A stretch of DNA of 64,000 nucleotides from Saposhnikovia divaricata (GCA_036435485.1 CM071600.1:58649546-58713545); one strand, 5' to 3'. Positions 1-13,026 are shown, counted from the stretch's first letter. A program made the numbers and translations. The notes: a model not told the origin generated them from the sequence alone.

Positions 1-3000
1 TCTTTATCTTTACATTGTCATCTACTTTCTTAGAAGAATCACCATCGCTTGTTGTTTACGTAGTGCATTAATAGCTAACCCTACGGGTTTCAAATCCCTT
101 AGGGAGACAAAGTAATCACTATTCCTTATCCATAAGGAACACTTCCTGAACTTGATGTAGATATAACATGAAGTAGATAGAATTGCAGAAGAGTTTCAGG
201 CATCGCAGCTAGGTCCGGTTGATGAAACTATCACTTATGCATCTTCCATAAAAGACTGGAAACTTAACGGTTTACTTCATCAATTTTGTACCATGGTCCT
301 GGTTTGCCTCAAAACGGGACCTTCTAAGGTACGTAATATGCTTAAGATTCCATCAGGAATCGAATCTTTACTTAAACTATTATTACCTTCGATTCTTGCA
401 CAATCATCAAAAGGAATGTAACTTCCTCCACTCCAATAGGACCTTCAAGGTCTTTCCAAATATCATTTTGTTTCTTCGGTATGAACATTTATAATTATTC
501 CTTTATACTTAGACTGTCGGCCACCTCATTGGCCTTTCCTGATAATAATAATTTCTGGTAATCCTTGTTCCTTGGATATATTCCAATTCAAACATTTCTA
601 CCTCATTCCCATCATTTTTGGGTGAAAGCATTCTCCCTTAAGCTCTGCTGATGGAGAAAAATATATTTATCAGTCTTTCTCCATAAGTCATTGCTTCCAC
701 CTACCCGTGGGAACTTTATCACGTTTATTCCCAATCCTACTTAGGATACTTCTCTTCTTAGTTCTTTCCTTATCTTAGGATAATCTCAACCTTTATAGGT
801 TCAATCCATACTTCCTCAGGGTCTCATACATGCCTCATCTGGCATTATTGTTACTATGTCATACATTCCTTACCAAACTTCCATTTTGAAGTTCGGAATA
901 TTACCTTTTTCCTTGTAAGGTATCATAGGTCATCCTCATCCTTCCTCCTGTATTTATGGGTACAGGGTATATCAAAATGTCATTGATCAATACTCTAATA
1001 ATTCTATCTATGTTCTTTCCAGAACTCTTTTTAATAATCCTTACCGGTCATTGTTGCCTTAGCAAGTCCAACTCATATCATCTGAAGTCATAATGTCGTT
1101 ATTAGGGTTAATGCCACCCCTTGTGCATTCCCTAGGGTTTGTCTTAATTTATGGATATCATATCCTTAATTTAACTGCCAAAGAATTCTTGCATCTTATA
1201 ATTGGCAATCAGATCATGTATCCTTAATAAAGGTCTCTTTTCAATCATTCTCATTTGATAATCGATCGGTGGCTTAATGCCACCCTCTTCTTTCAGATAG
1301 TTGTCAGCCTATTTGGCCTTCCAAAAAGGCAACGTATGCCTACCTCCTCTCTTACAGAACTTGGTAACGGCAGCAAGGATGTTTTGGAAGATATTGGTCG
1401 AGTTCAACGTGAATCTCTTAGTACTTATCGTTCTTCTCAAATGTACTTGCCTTAGACAAAATTTCTACAGCATACTGATCCATCTCTGACCATTTCTATA
1501 CTCTCTTCATAAACCTTCGTTGTTTACTTCCCTTAGTCGTAATATGTTCATGGTATTCATGATACCCTAACATCATACATCTCAAGTCACTATACTTCCA
1601 TTTTACTCGTAATCTTGGACAACCATATACACATGAGTCACTTTAGTACGGGTTACCCCATCCCAAAAAGGTCTAGTAAATTCCCCATCAAAACATGGGT
1701 TGCAAAGGGTTTAGTAGAAGACTCCTACGATCTCATTAATATTTCCTTTATATCAGAAGCCCTTGCAGTCGGTGCTTACTTAGAAGCAACCCTGCTTTGT
1801 CTTTTCATTGCTGGTCTAGTCACTTTATAGTCCGTTGTGACTTGGCCTCAACTGGCCACACTAAAATAAAAATATATGATTTTAGGGGTTGGCTAATAGC
1901 ATTACTTTTCTAGCAATTGCCGGCATAGTGCCTTCTTCTTTGATACCTTTCTACCTTTCCAAAACTTTACTCCATATAAGTCTTAATCGACTACTCGGCA
2001 CCGTCTCCGGTCACCTTTCCTCCACTTTTATCTTTTCAACTATTCTTATCAATCCTGCGTGCCACACAAGCTTACCATCCCTGGCATAACAGCTTTTTCA
2101 TTTAAGTCAATCCTGGAATTTCTCAGTCCGGCTGGTTTCTTACTTACATTTCCTGTTTTCGTCCAATCTCACTTCATCATTTTATCACTACCGTCGATTG
2201 TAATGCTCAGGGTCCGTTTACTAACCCATTTTACAGCATCCTTACCCAAATCACAGGGTTTGCTCAAGTTTCTACTCTCTTCCATGACATTCTCTGATAA
2301 TCAGAAAGACAAGGTTTGCCAAAATTCACCGAATTCCTTTCCAGACTCAGGGAAATTTTGATCAATCTACCCACCTACTGGTAACATTAAGGAGACCAGT
2401 TTCGAAACCTAAAGAATAGTTCTTTGAACCTCCAAGCAGGTGGAATCATAAGCAGTCATAGTTAACGAAATAATCATCATCATATTGGAAGTTTACCCAC
2501 TGGAAAGGAATCAATTATATCCATCCCTTAGAAGGGAATCAATAGTTTCAAATTGAAACCCGTCACAACGTCCTGATACCTATACGTCCTGATATTCAAT
2601 ACTACCAAATGTCGGTCTACCTAACCCTTTATGCGAAGCGTCGTTGGAAGCACAAAGTCTCCTTTTTTTCCATTAAGCAATGCCAGCTCTTGGTCATTAC
2701 CAATTTCACCTTTTAGCTCCAGGAAGATTTTCTCACATTTTTCTCTTTAACTACTGATCGTATTACTTGATTTTTTATAATTCCGCATCGGAATAAACTT
2801 AAGGTACTACTATAATCCATTCAAAGAGAAGAAGGAATTTAATATTCCTCTAAATCACATGCATCTAACATTTCTGGTTCATCATTTAACTGAGTTGAAT
2901 TAACTCTATACTCAGTCTCTGGCAGTAGTCTCATTACGAGTTCATCTTGACTCACTGGTCTTATCTTCCGGTAGGTTCTGAGATCATTGTCTTGCTTGCT

Positions 3001-3848
3001 ACTTCCTTATATAATTTTACCCAATCATGCTATCACTTCCCAATGTCTTTACTTTCTAAATGATTCATTCATAAAATGAACATTTTCCTTAATAAAACCA
3101 CCTTATTAACCTTAATTTGGTTCCATAATTTACAACCTACGACACCTGCCTTCTCATGGCGAATTATTACTGACAATATTCATACTGATTCATTTATCAA
3201 ATGATATGGCACTTACTGCCTCATTCTCAACTATTCCTAGGGACTCTGCTCCTCGTCCTATATCGCTGTATTTGATAATCATACATCCCTCTAGCTCTTT
3301 CTTTGTTAAGATGAAAATCTCTAAGGATTCTAATCTATTTCCGTATAAGATCTCAAGTAATTCTTCCAATCCTTCTTTCTTGCTGGTACTACATATGGTA
3401 GTCCGGCTATGAATTCAACATGCATCTTCAGATCTCTTAATAATATCTCGGTTCTTTATACTCACTTTTCTGAGCACCATATCTTAATCATCACAGTCAT
3501 TCTGGCTGCGACCCTCATTACCCATGGGTAAGCTCCTTATCCTAACAGGATTTTCCTTATCTGCTGGAACCTCTTCCGGGTCTCCAGTAGGGTACTCCAT
3601 CGAATTACCCGCTGATCTTCAGCATATAAAGCATCATCGCGCTGTTGCTCGTATGCCTCAAGGTCAGTCGCCTTACTCGTCGATACGATATCGAGCTAAG
3701 TTACTATCATTATACTTACGAGTTCCAATAAGGGTTTTATATGTCATCACTACATTAAGTAGTCCGACTATGAACTTGGCAAGAGTTCTTATTATCTTAT
3801 TGAATTTATTGTTTTAACGTCACCTCATCTCTGGGGTTTTTAACGTAC
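1..3848 (-). mobile_element. Decayed internal region of a large LTR retrotransposon
   Basis: This stretch lies directly inside (5' side on the minus strand) of a tRNA-iMet primer-binding site and a long LTR, so it should be the gag/pol region of a minus-strand LTR retrotransposon whose other end is off the left edge. Minus-strand translation gives only short open pieces. One around 3530-3670 is rich in Glu, Arg and Gln, and another at 2839-2985 stays open for 48 codons to a TAA; both would suit a degraded gag. I could not find an intact zinc knuckle, protease or RT motif. Plus-strand open frames here are short and look like chance. The Ty3 or other lineage is not settled. Confidence 0.5.
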
Positions 3849-3860
3849 GCTCTGATACCA
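3849..3860 (-). promoter_or_regulatory. Retrotransposon primer-binding site, tRNA-iMet type
   Basis: The plus strand reads GCTCTGATACCA, the reverse complement of TGGTATCAGAGC, which pairs with the 3' end of plant initiator tRNA-Met. It lies four bases from the end of the adjacent LTR, the expected place for priming minus-strand DNA synthesis in an element running leftward. Confidence 0.8.
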
Positions 3861-5189
3861 CTTCTGTAACACCCCCAGATCCGGGGTCCGGGATCCGGTG
3901 GTTACGGTTTCCAATTCTGTCCACAACAATTGAACTTTCCTTAACATAAAATAAATTACGTCTCTATAACCCAACACAACAATATAAAACACACCCGTTA
4001 TAGTCCCAGAGATGAAATCAGAGTAACAATCAAATTTTTATTAATCACATTATGAGTTCTTACAATCCAAAAGGATTTCAATATAAATACATACTCTTTG
4101 CCATCCATTTACATAAGTCATACTAGACCATATTCTTGGTACTGAAAGAATAAATATACCCTACCAATAGCTTCTTCTTCAGCTCTGGTAGTCTCATCGT
4201 CCTCGCCCGCGTCGAGTGCGCCTTGTGCGAGTCATCTGGTCTAGCTGTTGTTGTGATATAATAATAAAGCAAGGGTGAGCAATAGCCCACCAACAATAAT
4301 ATATAACTGAACGATAATGTATAACAGTTCAAAAGTATCTTTCAAACCATATGCCATGCATTTACGAAAATGATGCCAGTATAATATGAACGATGAAGTT
4401 ACAGGGTAACTTAAAGTTTTTGTTTGTAGAAATATCTGCTACATCAAAAGTAAGCGAGATATTCTCATTGTTATTAAGAAGAGGAACTGGCATGAAAAGG
4501 TTGCAATTCCAGTTATGAACACTTTTCCAGCTCTGCCAACAGTAATCATGTTACAGGAAATAAATAAGTTTGGATGATGAACCAATGATGGAGTATTCAC
4601 CGCGCCCGCTGTTCCAATCTTGATGATCAGTCGAGATCGTACAGCTCAATTTAGATTTACTACCGGTAGAAGGAAGAACTGACGGCTTTACTTGTATACC
4701 GCCTTGCTAGCTCTCCCCGGCCAACGGTTGGGCCAAAGGGGATGGACCGGCGCTACTCGGCCTCTTACACGACTCCTAGTTCAAATAGAATTCATGATTC
4801 TGAATGTAACGTTCGTCCCCCTTTCCCCAAGTATAATACTTGTTGATAAGACTCCACAAAGTAGTCGTATCTAGTTGGAAAGGAAAATTTACCAATAACT
4901 CCCAAGCTATTACTTGGTAACGGATATCAACTTGTTCCAGTAATCTTACCCCTCGAAAGATGAGAAGGTAAGCAACGACTTAATAAGTCAACAGCACCCG
5001 AGTTGCGAGTGAAGGGAATACTTTATGACCGGGAAGTCGACAAGATAAATAACATATTCCAAGTAAGGTTCCCTTATTATTAAGGAGATAGACTCAAAGA
5101 AGAATGATGTCTGAGAACCTTTCTTGATATAAGATTAATAATAATATGACTCCGAAATATTTTCTGTAATAATCGAAGAAGATAAACCT

Positions 5190-5880
5190 TATCGAGGTTA
5201 TTCTAAGTATGGAATAAATATTCAGAAAATATTTATTGAGTTTAAAATATTTAAAGAATATTTGAGAATATGAAAGAATATCTTTAATCAGAGTATTTCT
5301 CAAAATAATCCCTGAAGAAATATCAGGAGAATATTTATTGAATAAATAAATATTTAAATGAATATTCAAAACAATATTCATTAATTAATAAGACCTGAAA
5401 AGAATATTTAAGGTAATATTCATAATTAATTAGGAATTTAAATGAATATTCAAAAGTAATATTCATTTAGTGAATAATATCCTAAATGAATATCAAGTAA
5501 TATTCATTTAGTAATCCAAGCCTTAAGGAATATTCGAGATAATATTCGATAATTAAATCAAGCTTCAGATGAATATTAAAATAATATTCATCAAGTATTT
5601 AATATCTTAAATGAATAATCAAAAGTAATATTTATTTAATAAAAAAATATTCTAAAAGAATATCCAAATAATATTCATTTAGTAGTCTTATCTTTAGAAG
5701 AATATTCGAAATAATAGTCGATAATCAATTTCTCTGAATGAATATTGAGAAATATTATTCGTTGAATAGTTACGTTCAAATAATTATTTGAAGTAAGGAT
5801 CGTTAAAATAATTAGGCTCGAACGAATATTCAAATAATATTCGTCGCCCAAATAATAGAAAATATTTACTTAAATATTTT
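5190..5880. repeat. Degenerate AATATTC-rich repeat zone inside the LTR
   Basis: The motif GAATATTC and variants (AATATTCAAAA, TAATATTCATTTAGT) recur every few tens of bases over about 700 bp. The core AATATT is self-complementary, so the zone could form many small hairpins. It looks like an old, diverged tandem array. No coding potential was seen. Confidence 0.6.
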
Positions 5881-8614
5881 CCTCCGAGGTAATCTCGATA
5901 TATCAAGGAATATTGACTCCCGGTCTATTTTTGATTAATAAGATGTATACGCCCTTCTATGAGGGTCTTACAATAACCGGCTTATAACTGTTATATAACT
6001 ATCTAGCTTATAAGCCAACAATAACATTCAGGGAACAAGTATATCAATTCAACTTGAAAGTAGGCATGCATGCAATGGCATATGTATATCAGCAATCATA
6101 TATATATATATTTATTCAATCACAACAACAGCCTAAAAGAAGGGAATTGAAACTTGCCTGGTAGTCGAGTACGGTAAGGGGTAGTGGTAGCGGGTCCCGG
6201 TTCAGCTTGGTGATCTATAAATAGCCAAGGCATTCGGGATTAATCACTTAACATATTAAAAGTTAAGTTATACTTAATTCGAAACACGTTCTCGAGTTAT
6301 CTCGTTATACCCCTTTTTAGTGGATTACTTATTATCACTGATCCGACCCGACATTCGTTCGTTAATACGACATGTCACTGCACTTATACTTGGGACATAC
6401 TTAAGTCATATGAGTTCTAAGGTTGATCGTTACGAACCAATATTATACTCCGAGTTTTATCGCCCGTTTTCTAAGTGTTTTACCGAAGTTATAAAAGAGT
6501 CGTCTTTTAGGGGTTCGTTCGCGTTTAACCTTGACTCGAACATTTTTAATAAATCGAAAAATGCTCTTTTTGACATACGGTTTTCTTTCACACCTTCCTT
6601 CTTACCCCTAGTATTTATTTACCAAGATTCGCCATGACGTTACATAGTTTACGAGGGTTCAATTTCAGTTACGAACTTTCGTTTACGGATTCGAACTACT
6701 TTTAGTAATTTGGTCATAATTCTTAAACCGTAAATCAAAATGCTTCGATTCTTTCGCCAAAGTGATCTATGTTCAAAAATCTATCAGCAGGGTTCATTAA
6801 CTTGCCAAGAACAGAGAGTTATGGCTACTGACCAGTTCGGTTTCTTAGTGTTAATGAAAATCGGGCATTACGACGGCTACGAATCGAGCGTTCTAAAATT
6901 CATTACGCAGCAACCAAGCCACACCGGGCATCTAATCAACTTATACACATAATAAGCACCCCAACAAGTCCAGAAGCCACTGATGTTAGTATCAAACTCA
7001 TCATGTTAATCAAATCACTAAATCACTAACTAAACATGCTTATAACATGAACATAATCATAACTAAGCTAGATCCATCAAGAACATGCTTAAAACTCAAA
7101 GTAGAGCAAGGGTTTTCAAGTCTTATACCTTCCTTGTAGTATGTAATAGCCTCAAAAAGCTTGGTATTGCCCTTGGATGGCCTTAACTTAGCTAGGATCA
7201 ACCATGAAAACAAGAAAAACAAAGATTAGTTCTTAGAAACACTATTCATCATCACCTTTGATGATTTATTTGAAAATGAAAGGAAGTGAATTTGAGGCTG
7301 AAATTTCTAGGGGATCTAAGCTATGATATGTAGTACTTACCCTAAAAATTAGAAGAACAAACAATGGTGGGAACCTCCTTTTCTAGCTCCTTGGCCGAAA
7401 CTTTGAAGAAAAGAAAGGAATGGAGAGTGTTTGCTTGGTTTCTTGCTTTTCCTTGGTCAATTTTGCATAAAGTGAATTTGGATAGATAATATCTCATCCT
7501 AGTTGTGTTAGTGGAGTGTGATGTCATGGATGAGGCAATTTGGAGAGACAAGTGTTATGTTTTGGATGGTGGAAGGCTAAGTATTGGTTGGTTTTTCTAA
7601 GTACTACTTCCATCTCCAAGTATGCTAGTTACTTTAAGCCACTTGGTTGCTAGATATTTATTCTAGTAGCTTACACAAGACTCTTGCTTCCTCTGCTTGT
7701 TTCTGTGTCCGGTTATTACCCGTTTCGATTGATCGTTCGTGAGAATATTTCACGGATTTCTAATTAGGGTTTACCGGGAATCCTCTTTAATATTAATACT
7801 TTCATTCTCCATCTTTCATTCTAACTTTCCAATTTATATTCCTTAAATCCATTCGTTAAATACTTAAGGCTATCAGTGTCCAGGGAACTCTCGGAGAAAA
7901 TAAAAGTGCGGTTTTTCAGAATCCGACAACTTTTACATACACTTATTTTCCCCCTGGATCACTAATACGAACTCGGAAATCCGTTCCGAATGCTTCTGTA
8001 TAGTGTCGTCTCATATTATTATATACTCCCACCAAACACTATTCATTCTGTATTCTTTACTTGTTCTCTTAGGGTGGTACAATTGTCCGTATTCTCTTTC
8101 GATCGTTCCTTAACCTTTTTACGGAACTACTGGATTAATCGTTATCGATCTGGATGACATGAGGGTATTCTCTTGCTTGAAGTTGCCATATCTTATTCCC
8201 TTAGAAGATAGATTATTCTTACCTATGTTGTCACCCTTTAGCATTCTTCAAGACATAAACATAATAAGGTCGAATTCCATTCATTCTTTCCAAATATCAA
8301 TAATTACATTGTAGCCATAACCACTCCTCAGTGGTTTCCTACCTTCATTATTAAATCAAATATAATAACATCCCAAAATATCAAATCCTCAAAGTTAATA
8401 TCTCAATTCTTGGATTATAATAATATTTAATCCACTGTCCGGTCAAATATTATACCGAAAAGAATTTGGAATTTCTGAATTCCGATCGTCTCTGCATTCA
8501 CTTATTTCCTCCGCGTATTACTAATATGACTTCGAAACATCCATATCACGTCCCGTACATAGGGTGGAGTGAAAAGTTTTCCAACTTACAAAATCACTAT
8601 TCATCCACCAAATT

Positions 8615-8687
8615 ACTATGCACGTACAGGAAACACTATGCACGTACGGGAAACACTGTGCACGTACGGGAAACACTATGCACGTAC
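8615..8687. repeat. 20-bp tandem repeat, about 3.6 copies
   Basis: The unit ACTATGCACGTACGGGAAAC is repeated at 8615, 8635 and 8655, with a partial copy at 8675-8687. Copies differ by single substitutions. Each unit contains the palindromic core GCACGTAC. It lies near the upstream end of the minus-strand LTR. Confidence 0.85.
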
Positions 8688-8961
8688 TCATTTCCCTTCA
8701 AGGATCCATTAGCTCCTTCCTGGATGGTAGATTATTCTTATCTAGGTCCTCAACCATCGAATTACTCTATTCTGACAATATACCAATGCATCAGGATCAT
8801 TGTCCAAAGCAATATCCATTCATTACAATCATTGTTCTTTGAAACCACCATTCATTAGAGCTGGTGACTTGTTATCGGAATCATTGTTCCTCATTTTATC
8901 ATTACTTAATAAAAAGTTTTAATTATATCCAAAATTTGGGGTTCTTACACTCTGTGACTAG

Positions 8962-9030
8962 CATTATGCTCCTCATGTTTCACCACCATCACCATCACCC
9001 CTGATGATAGCCACTGATATGCAAACTTTT
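8962..9030 (+). pseudogene. Left part of an open frame split by a retrotransposon
   Basis: After an in-frame TAG at 8959, this frame is open to 9030, where the target duplication of the 9031-14430 element begins. The same frame resumes without a shift at 14436 beyond the second target copy. When the element and one CTTTT copy are ignored, the open frame runs from 8962 to the stop at 14811-14813. A Pro/Ser-rich stretch is followed by two Met codons that could serve as starts. I do not recognise the product. It could be a host gene fragment or part of an older transposon. Confidence 0.4.
9026..9030. repeat. Target-site duplication CTTTT, left copy
   Basis: CTTTT immediately precedes the TG end of the left LTR and is matched by CTTTT right after the right LTR at 14431-14435. 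A perfect 5-bp duplication is the expected mark of integrase-mediated insertion, and it fixes the outer limits of the element. Confidence 0.85.
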
Positions 9031-10455
9031 TGTTTACACAAATCACGCAAGCGTACGCGGTCACAAGTAATATAGAATAAAGTTGAGTTCGTTCCCACAG
9101 AGATCTGGTTTAGGTTCAATTCAGTTCATGTACTTATGCAACAATGTATGGTTTTTATTCACTGCTAAGACAATTAACAAATTTGGGTTTAATTAACTAA
9201 ATTAACTAAGAAGTAAATTAACAACTAAGAATTAACTAACTAACGAGAATTGGAATCAAATTACTTCTACAAGAGTAAACATGGGATCCTAACTTCATTA
9301 AATACTTCGCTTAGATCTTACGCCTTTAATCATTATATGTAATGGTTATGATATCTGATCGGATAACACGAAACAAGTACACGCTACCTGTCAGCATACG
9401 TATACAAAATAAAACATACATCCACAAAAGAGATAGAAGATGAATAGACACCAATTATGTTTAGACCCTATATGTCTATAGAATTTGAAAACATAACGGT
9501 TGAGGAACAAGTTATCCATAAAGATCACACAGGGCAATATAAGTATTTTCATCTCATACTACGAATCATGTTGATAAACAATTATGAACCTATACTAGCA
9601 TGACAAGTTCTAAATCTTAAGATCCACTTTCACTTCACAAGAGATTTAACAAATTAGATGTTAGCTACGCATCTAACAATTAAGCATAACCATACGAGGA
9701 TATCAGATATACATCACACATAGATCTTTAAAGCAATCAAACTACTAAGCTACATAGATAACTCCGTTAGAATCCCATGACAACGATTAGTTCATAATCG
9801 AACCTCTCGTCATCATGGGATCTGATGAAACCATGATAAAAAAAGTATGAAAAGATACAAATAAACCTAAGTAATTGATATGTAATGGTGTTACAAATTA
9901 CAATGGTAGGATGTGTTTTTATAGGCCTAGATATCTTGCCCAGCAAGAAAAACAACCTACAATACAATTAGAAATATGTTTGGATACCAAAAATACAACT
10001 AGAATTCGAAATAGGGTCAAAACGGACATTTTCAGGATTTTCTGTCGGACCTACGCGCCCCAGGCGCGTGCTACGCGCTCCAGGCGCATACTTCTGCTGT
10101 TTCACGCGCTCCAGGCGCACGTTTACGTGCTCCAGGCGCGTAAACTTCCTGCCGAAACTGATTTTCCTCCATTTTCTTCGTTTTTGAGCCGTTTTCTTCC
10201 GTTCTTTTTGCCACTGCTTCCATAGTCAATTAACTTTACTTGGAACCATCATAAAATCTCAGTGCTTGACTCCAAACTTCATTCCATTTGCACAAATCAA
10301 CTTCAAATTTGACGGAAACGGCAACCCTAATCGACATTCTTGCAAACCTGCACATTCAAACAAAACACATCAAAAATACCAAAAACTTAAGTCCAAGTAC
10401 ACCAATTTAAGCCGATATGGAACGTTCCAAGTGGATATAAAATCCACTTATTACA
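9031..10455 (-). repeat. Left (3') LTR of the non-autonomous element
   Basis: It is 1425 bp and nearly identical to 13027-14430. It contains a GC-rich cluster around 10050-10150 in which CTCCAGGCGC and CCCAGGCGC are repeated, with ACGCGC spacers. Here that cluster has one unit more than the right LTR. The LTR pair differs by scattered substitutions and this roughly 21-bp length change, pointing to a moderately young insertion. Confidence 0.85.
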
Positions 10456-10466
10456 TCCCCAAACTT
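10456..10466 (-). promoter_or_regulatory. Polypurine tract next to the 3' LTR
   Basis: On the minus strand AGTTTGGGGA abuts the TG start of the 3' LTR. A G-rich purine run at this position is the usual primer for plus-strand DNA synthesis in LTR retrotransposons. Confidence 0.65.
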
Positions 10467-11962
10467 AAACCGATGCTTGTCCTCAAGCATAAACAATTAC
10501 AACTAACTAACTAACTAGTACCACTTTCGTAGGTGATCACGGTTGCATTTGGCATATGCAACAAGCCCTTTAAACCCCTAGGCAGCCCTAGTGGACGAGT
10601 AAGGTCTCGTGAGGGCCTATAGTGAATGTACCCACAAAATCCAATGCAATGCGTGAATGCAACTAATATGAAAATGCAAAGATCCCCTTCAAACTAACCA
10701 AAACCAACTAGCAAGCACATATCTCAAGGAATGCAAATAACTCCAAGTAGAGCTCGACTAAGTCCCCGTATACAAACAATACATGAACAGAACGTGCGTG
10801 TGTGCGATGCTCATCAGAAATACTTCCAAAACTAGATCAAAATCATACATGTTCTTTGCCAAGACAATCACAAGTTTATAACTAGAATAGACGGTAAACA
10901 CTCCATAACCTAGAAACACCTCCATCCTTATCCAAGGTAGACAGAAATTCATGTTTTATTACTAACTACTACGACATATATATACAAGCATGCTTATTTA
11001 ACCGTGCAATGGATGAGACCCCGAAAAGGCTTATACAATAATACCCATGTAGCGAGCGTTAGGTTAGTGGATCCCAGACTATAAAAGCCTTAGGTCACTA
11101 GGCACAAAGTCCCCTCGAACTTAATAACTCGAGTATTAAAGAGCTCACCCTGGTTAATTTTGCATATAAACAATTGAAACTTTTGATTTTTTTTCTTTTT
11201 CATTTTTTTTTCTATTTTTTTTTTCATGCAAATCTCAATTCCAACCCTAGACTACTCATATAAATATGAGCCGGCTACTAGCCATTTGACACCAAGCCAA
11301 CAACTAGCATGAAATCCCTGTTTTCCCCCAAACTTAGACTTTAGTGCTACTACGCTATCAAGGGAATAACGAAAATTCTAACTATAATCAAGTGATTAAA
11401 TCTAAAACAACCAAACAAGCATGACCTCAACCTAGCCCAAAAGCAAACGACGAGACTATGTAAAAGTTTTGTTTCCGAAACATGCAAGTCATTTTCAAAA
11501 GAACTATAAATCAACCCTCTATTCATCATTACTACACTCAATAAAACATCTACCTACCAATCAGAATTAGCTTATTCTAAGGGATCATGAAATATGCATG
11601 CTATGAAAATGCAACTAACATGAACTCACATGGTATACGAAAAGCAAAAATAACAGAATGTCCTAAATGAAACAAACATGCAATAATACGAACAAAACAT
11701 GAATGAATTACTACTAAGCATGCAAAACATGATATCTAAATGAACACAATGACACAAACAACTACCACATACTACTTATCCCTAAACCACCCCCAAACTT
11801 AAAATATTCAATGTCCCCATTGAATGGAAGGTAATATAAGGAAAAGTAGAAAAACATACCTACTTGTCGGAATATGCAAAACAAAATGCAAAACAAATGC
11901 GTGGGTTACCTCCCACAAAGCGCTTGTTTAGAGTCAATTAGCTTGACTACGCCATGCTTCCA
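10467..11962 (-). other. Internal non-coding stretch of the non-autonomous element
   Basis: About 1.5 kb between the gag-like ORF and the polypurine tract. No long open frame is credible on either strand. It has a T-rich run around 11185-11225 on the plus strand and is otherwise unremarkable. In autonomous relatives pol would occupy this side of the element; here it is replaced by unrelated or eroded sequence. Confidence 0.5.
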
Positions 11963-12889
11963 TTAAGGATGATAATAGTTGGCCTGGTCTTCTCTTCGTG
12001 AGACTTCATCATCATCACGGTGGCACACTTTCTGCCCCTTCTCCTCGCTTGGCCTATTCGTATAACAACTATGTCCTGTTCCAATGCCTTCCTCGGTTGA
12101 CCCAAAATCTGTCAATTTGTAGAACAACACACATTCGCAGGCTTCGCTTGAATATAATGGAGGAGGGTAAATGTAAGTTGCTGAAGCCTTTGGTTCCTCA
12201 AAGAGAACTTCCTCCATTGGCTCTAATGCGCTACCTCCATCTTTATAATCTGAGACAAGTAGAAGACCTGCATCTTTCCCATGGTCATCAGCCTCTTGGT
12301 AGGCACATACCAATTCTCGAAATTTGTGCAGCTCAACAGTGTTTGTCCCAAATAGTGCCCTTTCCAAATCATCCACCATTCTAACATGATCAAATTCCTC
12401 ACATGGCTTGCGAACGCTGACCTCACCTTGGAATTTGTCTTCCTCAATTATGCATATAGTACCTTGCTCCAAGTCACCGTTATTTTCTGGAATTGCCTCT
12501 AGTATGAATTGCATTTTCTCTTGTTCCAAGGCACTCCAAACTTGAGCAACTAGTGACTTCAAGGATTTGATAGACTCCTCATTACTCTTTGCAAGCATCC
12601 TAATCTCCTCCATAACATCAACCTCATCTGATTGAAAAGTAGGAATAGGTTGCTGATGTTGAAACTCTTCACTACCAAAGAAATATGATGTATTTGGAAC
12701 ATCTTGTTGGTACTGTTGAGGATGGTATTGAAAATATGGTTGTTCCTCATAAGTGACATATGGATCAACTCCTTCGTAGTAACAATATTGAGAGGTCTCA
12801 TGAACGCCCGAACATAGCTCACATTCCTGAGGCATGGATGTCCTCGAATATGCCCACCATGGCAATTCCCTGCCTGCCATTTTCAACAA
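11963..12889 (-). CDS. Gag-like protein of a non-autonomous LTR element
   Basis: This 308-aa minus-strand frame is the only sizeable ORF between the two LTRs and lies just downstream of the primer site, where gag belongs. Residues about 22-35 contain a Cys-Cys-His-Cys cluster (CELCSGVHETSQYC) reminiscent of the cysteine/histidine knuckle of plant Ty3 gag proteins, although its spacing (C-x2-C-x3-H-x5-C) differs from the classic C-x2-C-x4-H-x4-C. A Tyr/Gln-rich segment follows (about 40-75), then a predicted helical stretch rich in Glu, Ser and Leu (about 90-125), then an acidic C-terminal half. There is no protease or polymerase motif. It is shorter than a full gag and may be the C-terminal part of an ancestral one. 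Expression is unproven, and it could be a chance survivor. Confidence 0.5.
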   Translation of the reverse strand: MLKMAGRELPWWAYSRTSMPQECELCSGVHETSQYCYYEGVDPYVTYEEQPYFQYHPQQYQQDVPNTSYFFGSEEFQHQQPIPTFQSDEVDVMEEIRMLAKSNEESIKSLKSLVAQVWSALEQEKMQFILEAIPENNGDLEQGTICIIEEDKFQGEVSVRKPCEEFDHVRMVDDLERALFGTNTVELHKFRELVCAYQEADDHGKDAGLLLVSDYKDGGSALEPMEEVLFEEPKASATYIYPPPLYSSEACECVLFYKLTDFGSTEEGIGTGHSCYTNRPSEEKGQKVCHRDDDEVSRREDQANYYHP

Positions 12890-13000
12890 TCAAGTACCTG
12901 AAACACACCAAACAAACAAACTAAGTAAGAAAATAATCTGAGTCAGTGAACTCTAATGACCACTGATGACAAGCACATAAACTAAAAATAAAACACCGAT

Positions 13001-13020
13001 GATCCCCGGCAGCAGCGCCA
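13001..13020 (-). promoter_or_regulatory. Primer-binding site, tRNA-Asp type
   Basis: The minus strand reads TGGCGCTGCTGCCGGGGATC beginning a few bases inside the 5' LTR. It closely resembles the TGGCGCCGTTGCCGGGGA primer site common in Athila/Tat-type plant retrotransposons, with two mismatches near the middle. Confidence 0.7.
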
Positions 13021-13026
13021 AAAACT

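Larger units (their letters stand above)
3865..8949 (-). repeat. Long LTR (about 5.1 kb) of a minus-strand retrotransposon
   Basis: On the minus strand the block begins TGTAAGAACCCC at 8949 and ends GGGGGTGTTACA at 3865, giving the TG...CA ends and short terminal inverted repeat of a plant LTR, with a tRNA-iMet primer site four bases beyond the 3' end. About 5.1 kb is long for an LTR but within the range known for some large plant elements. The partner LTR is outside the window, so neither LTR identity nor the target duplication can be checked. The interior holds no convincing gene. It contains an AATATT-rich zone and a 20-bp tandem repeat, annotated separately. The single-LTR boundaries are inferred from terminal motifs only. 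Confidence 0.65.

Noticed and set aside
1255..3817. Plus-strand ORFs of 60-100 aa in the left retroelement region
   Set aside because: The element reads on the minus strand; these antisense frames are short, Leu/Ser-rich and unsupported.
8615..8687. CRISPR-like repeat array
   Set aside because: The 20-bp units are directly adjacent with no unique spacers; it is an ordinary minisatellite in plant DNA.
11998..12822. Additional genes overlapping the gag-like ORF (plus-strand 128 aa, minus-strand 74 and 87 aa)
   Set aside because: They are alternative frames of the same region, without recognisable motifs.
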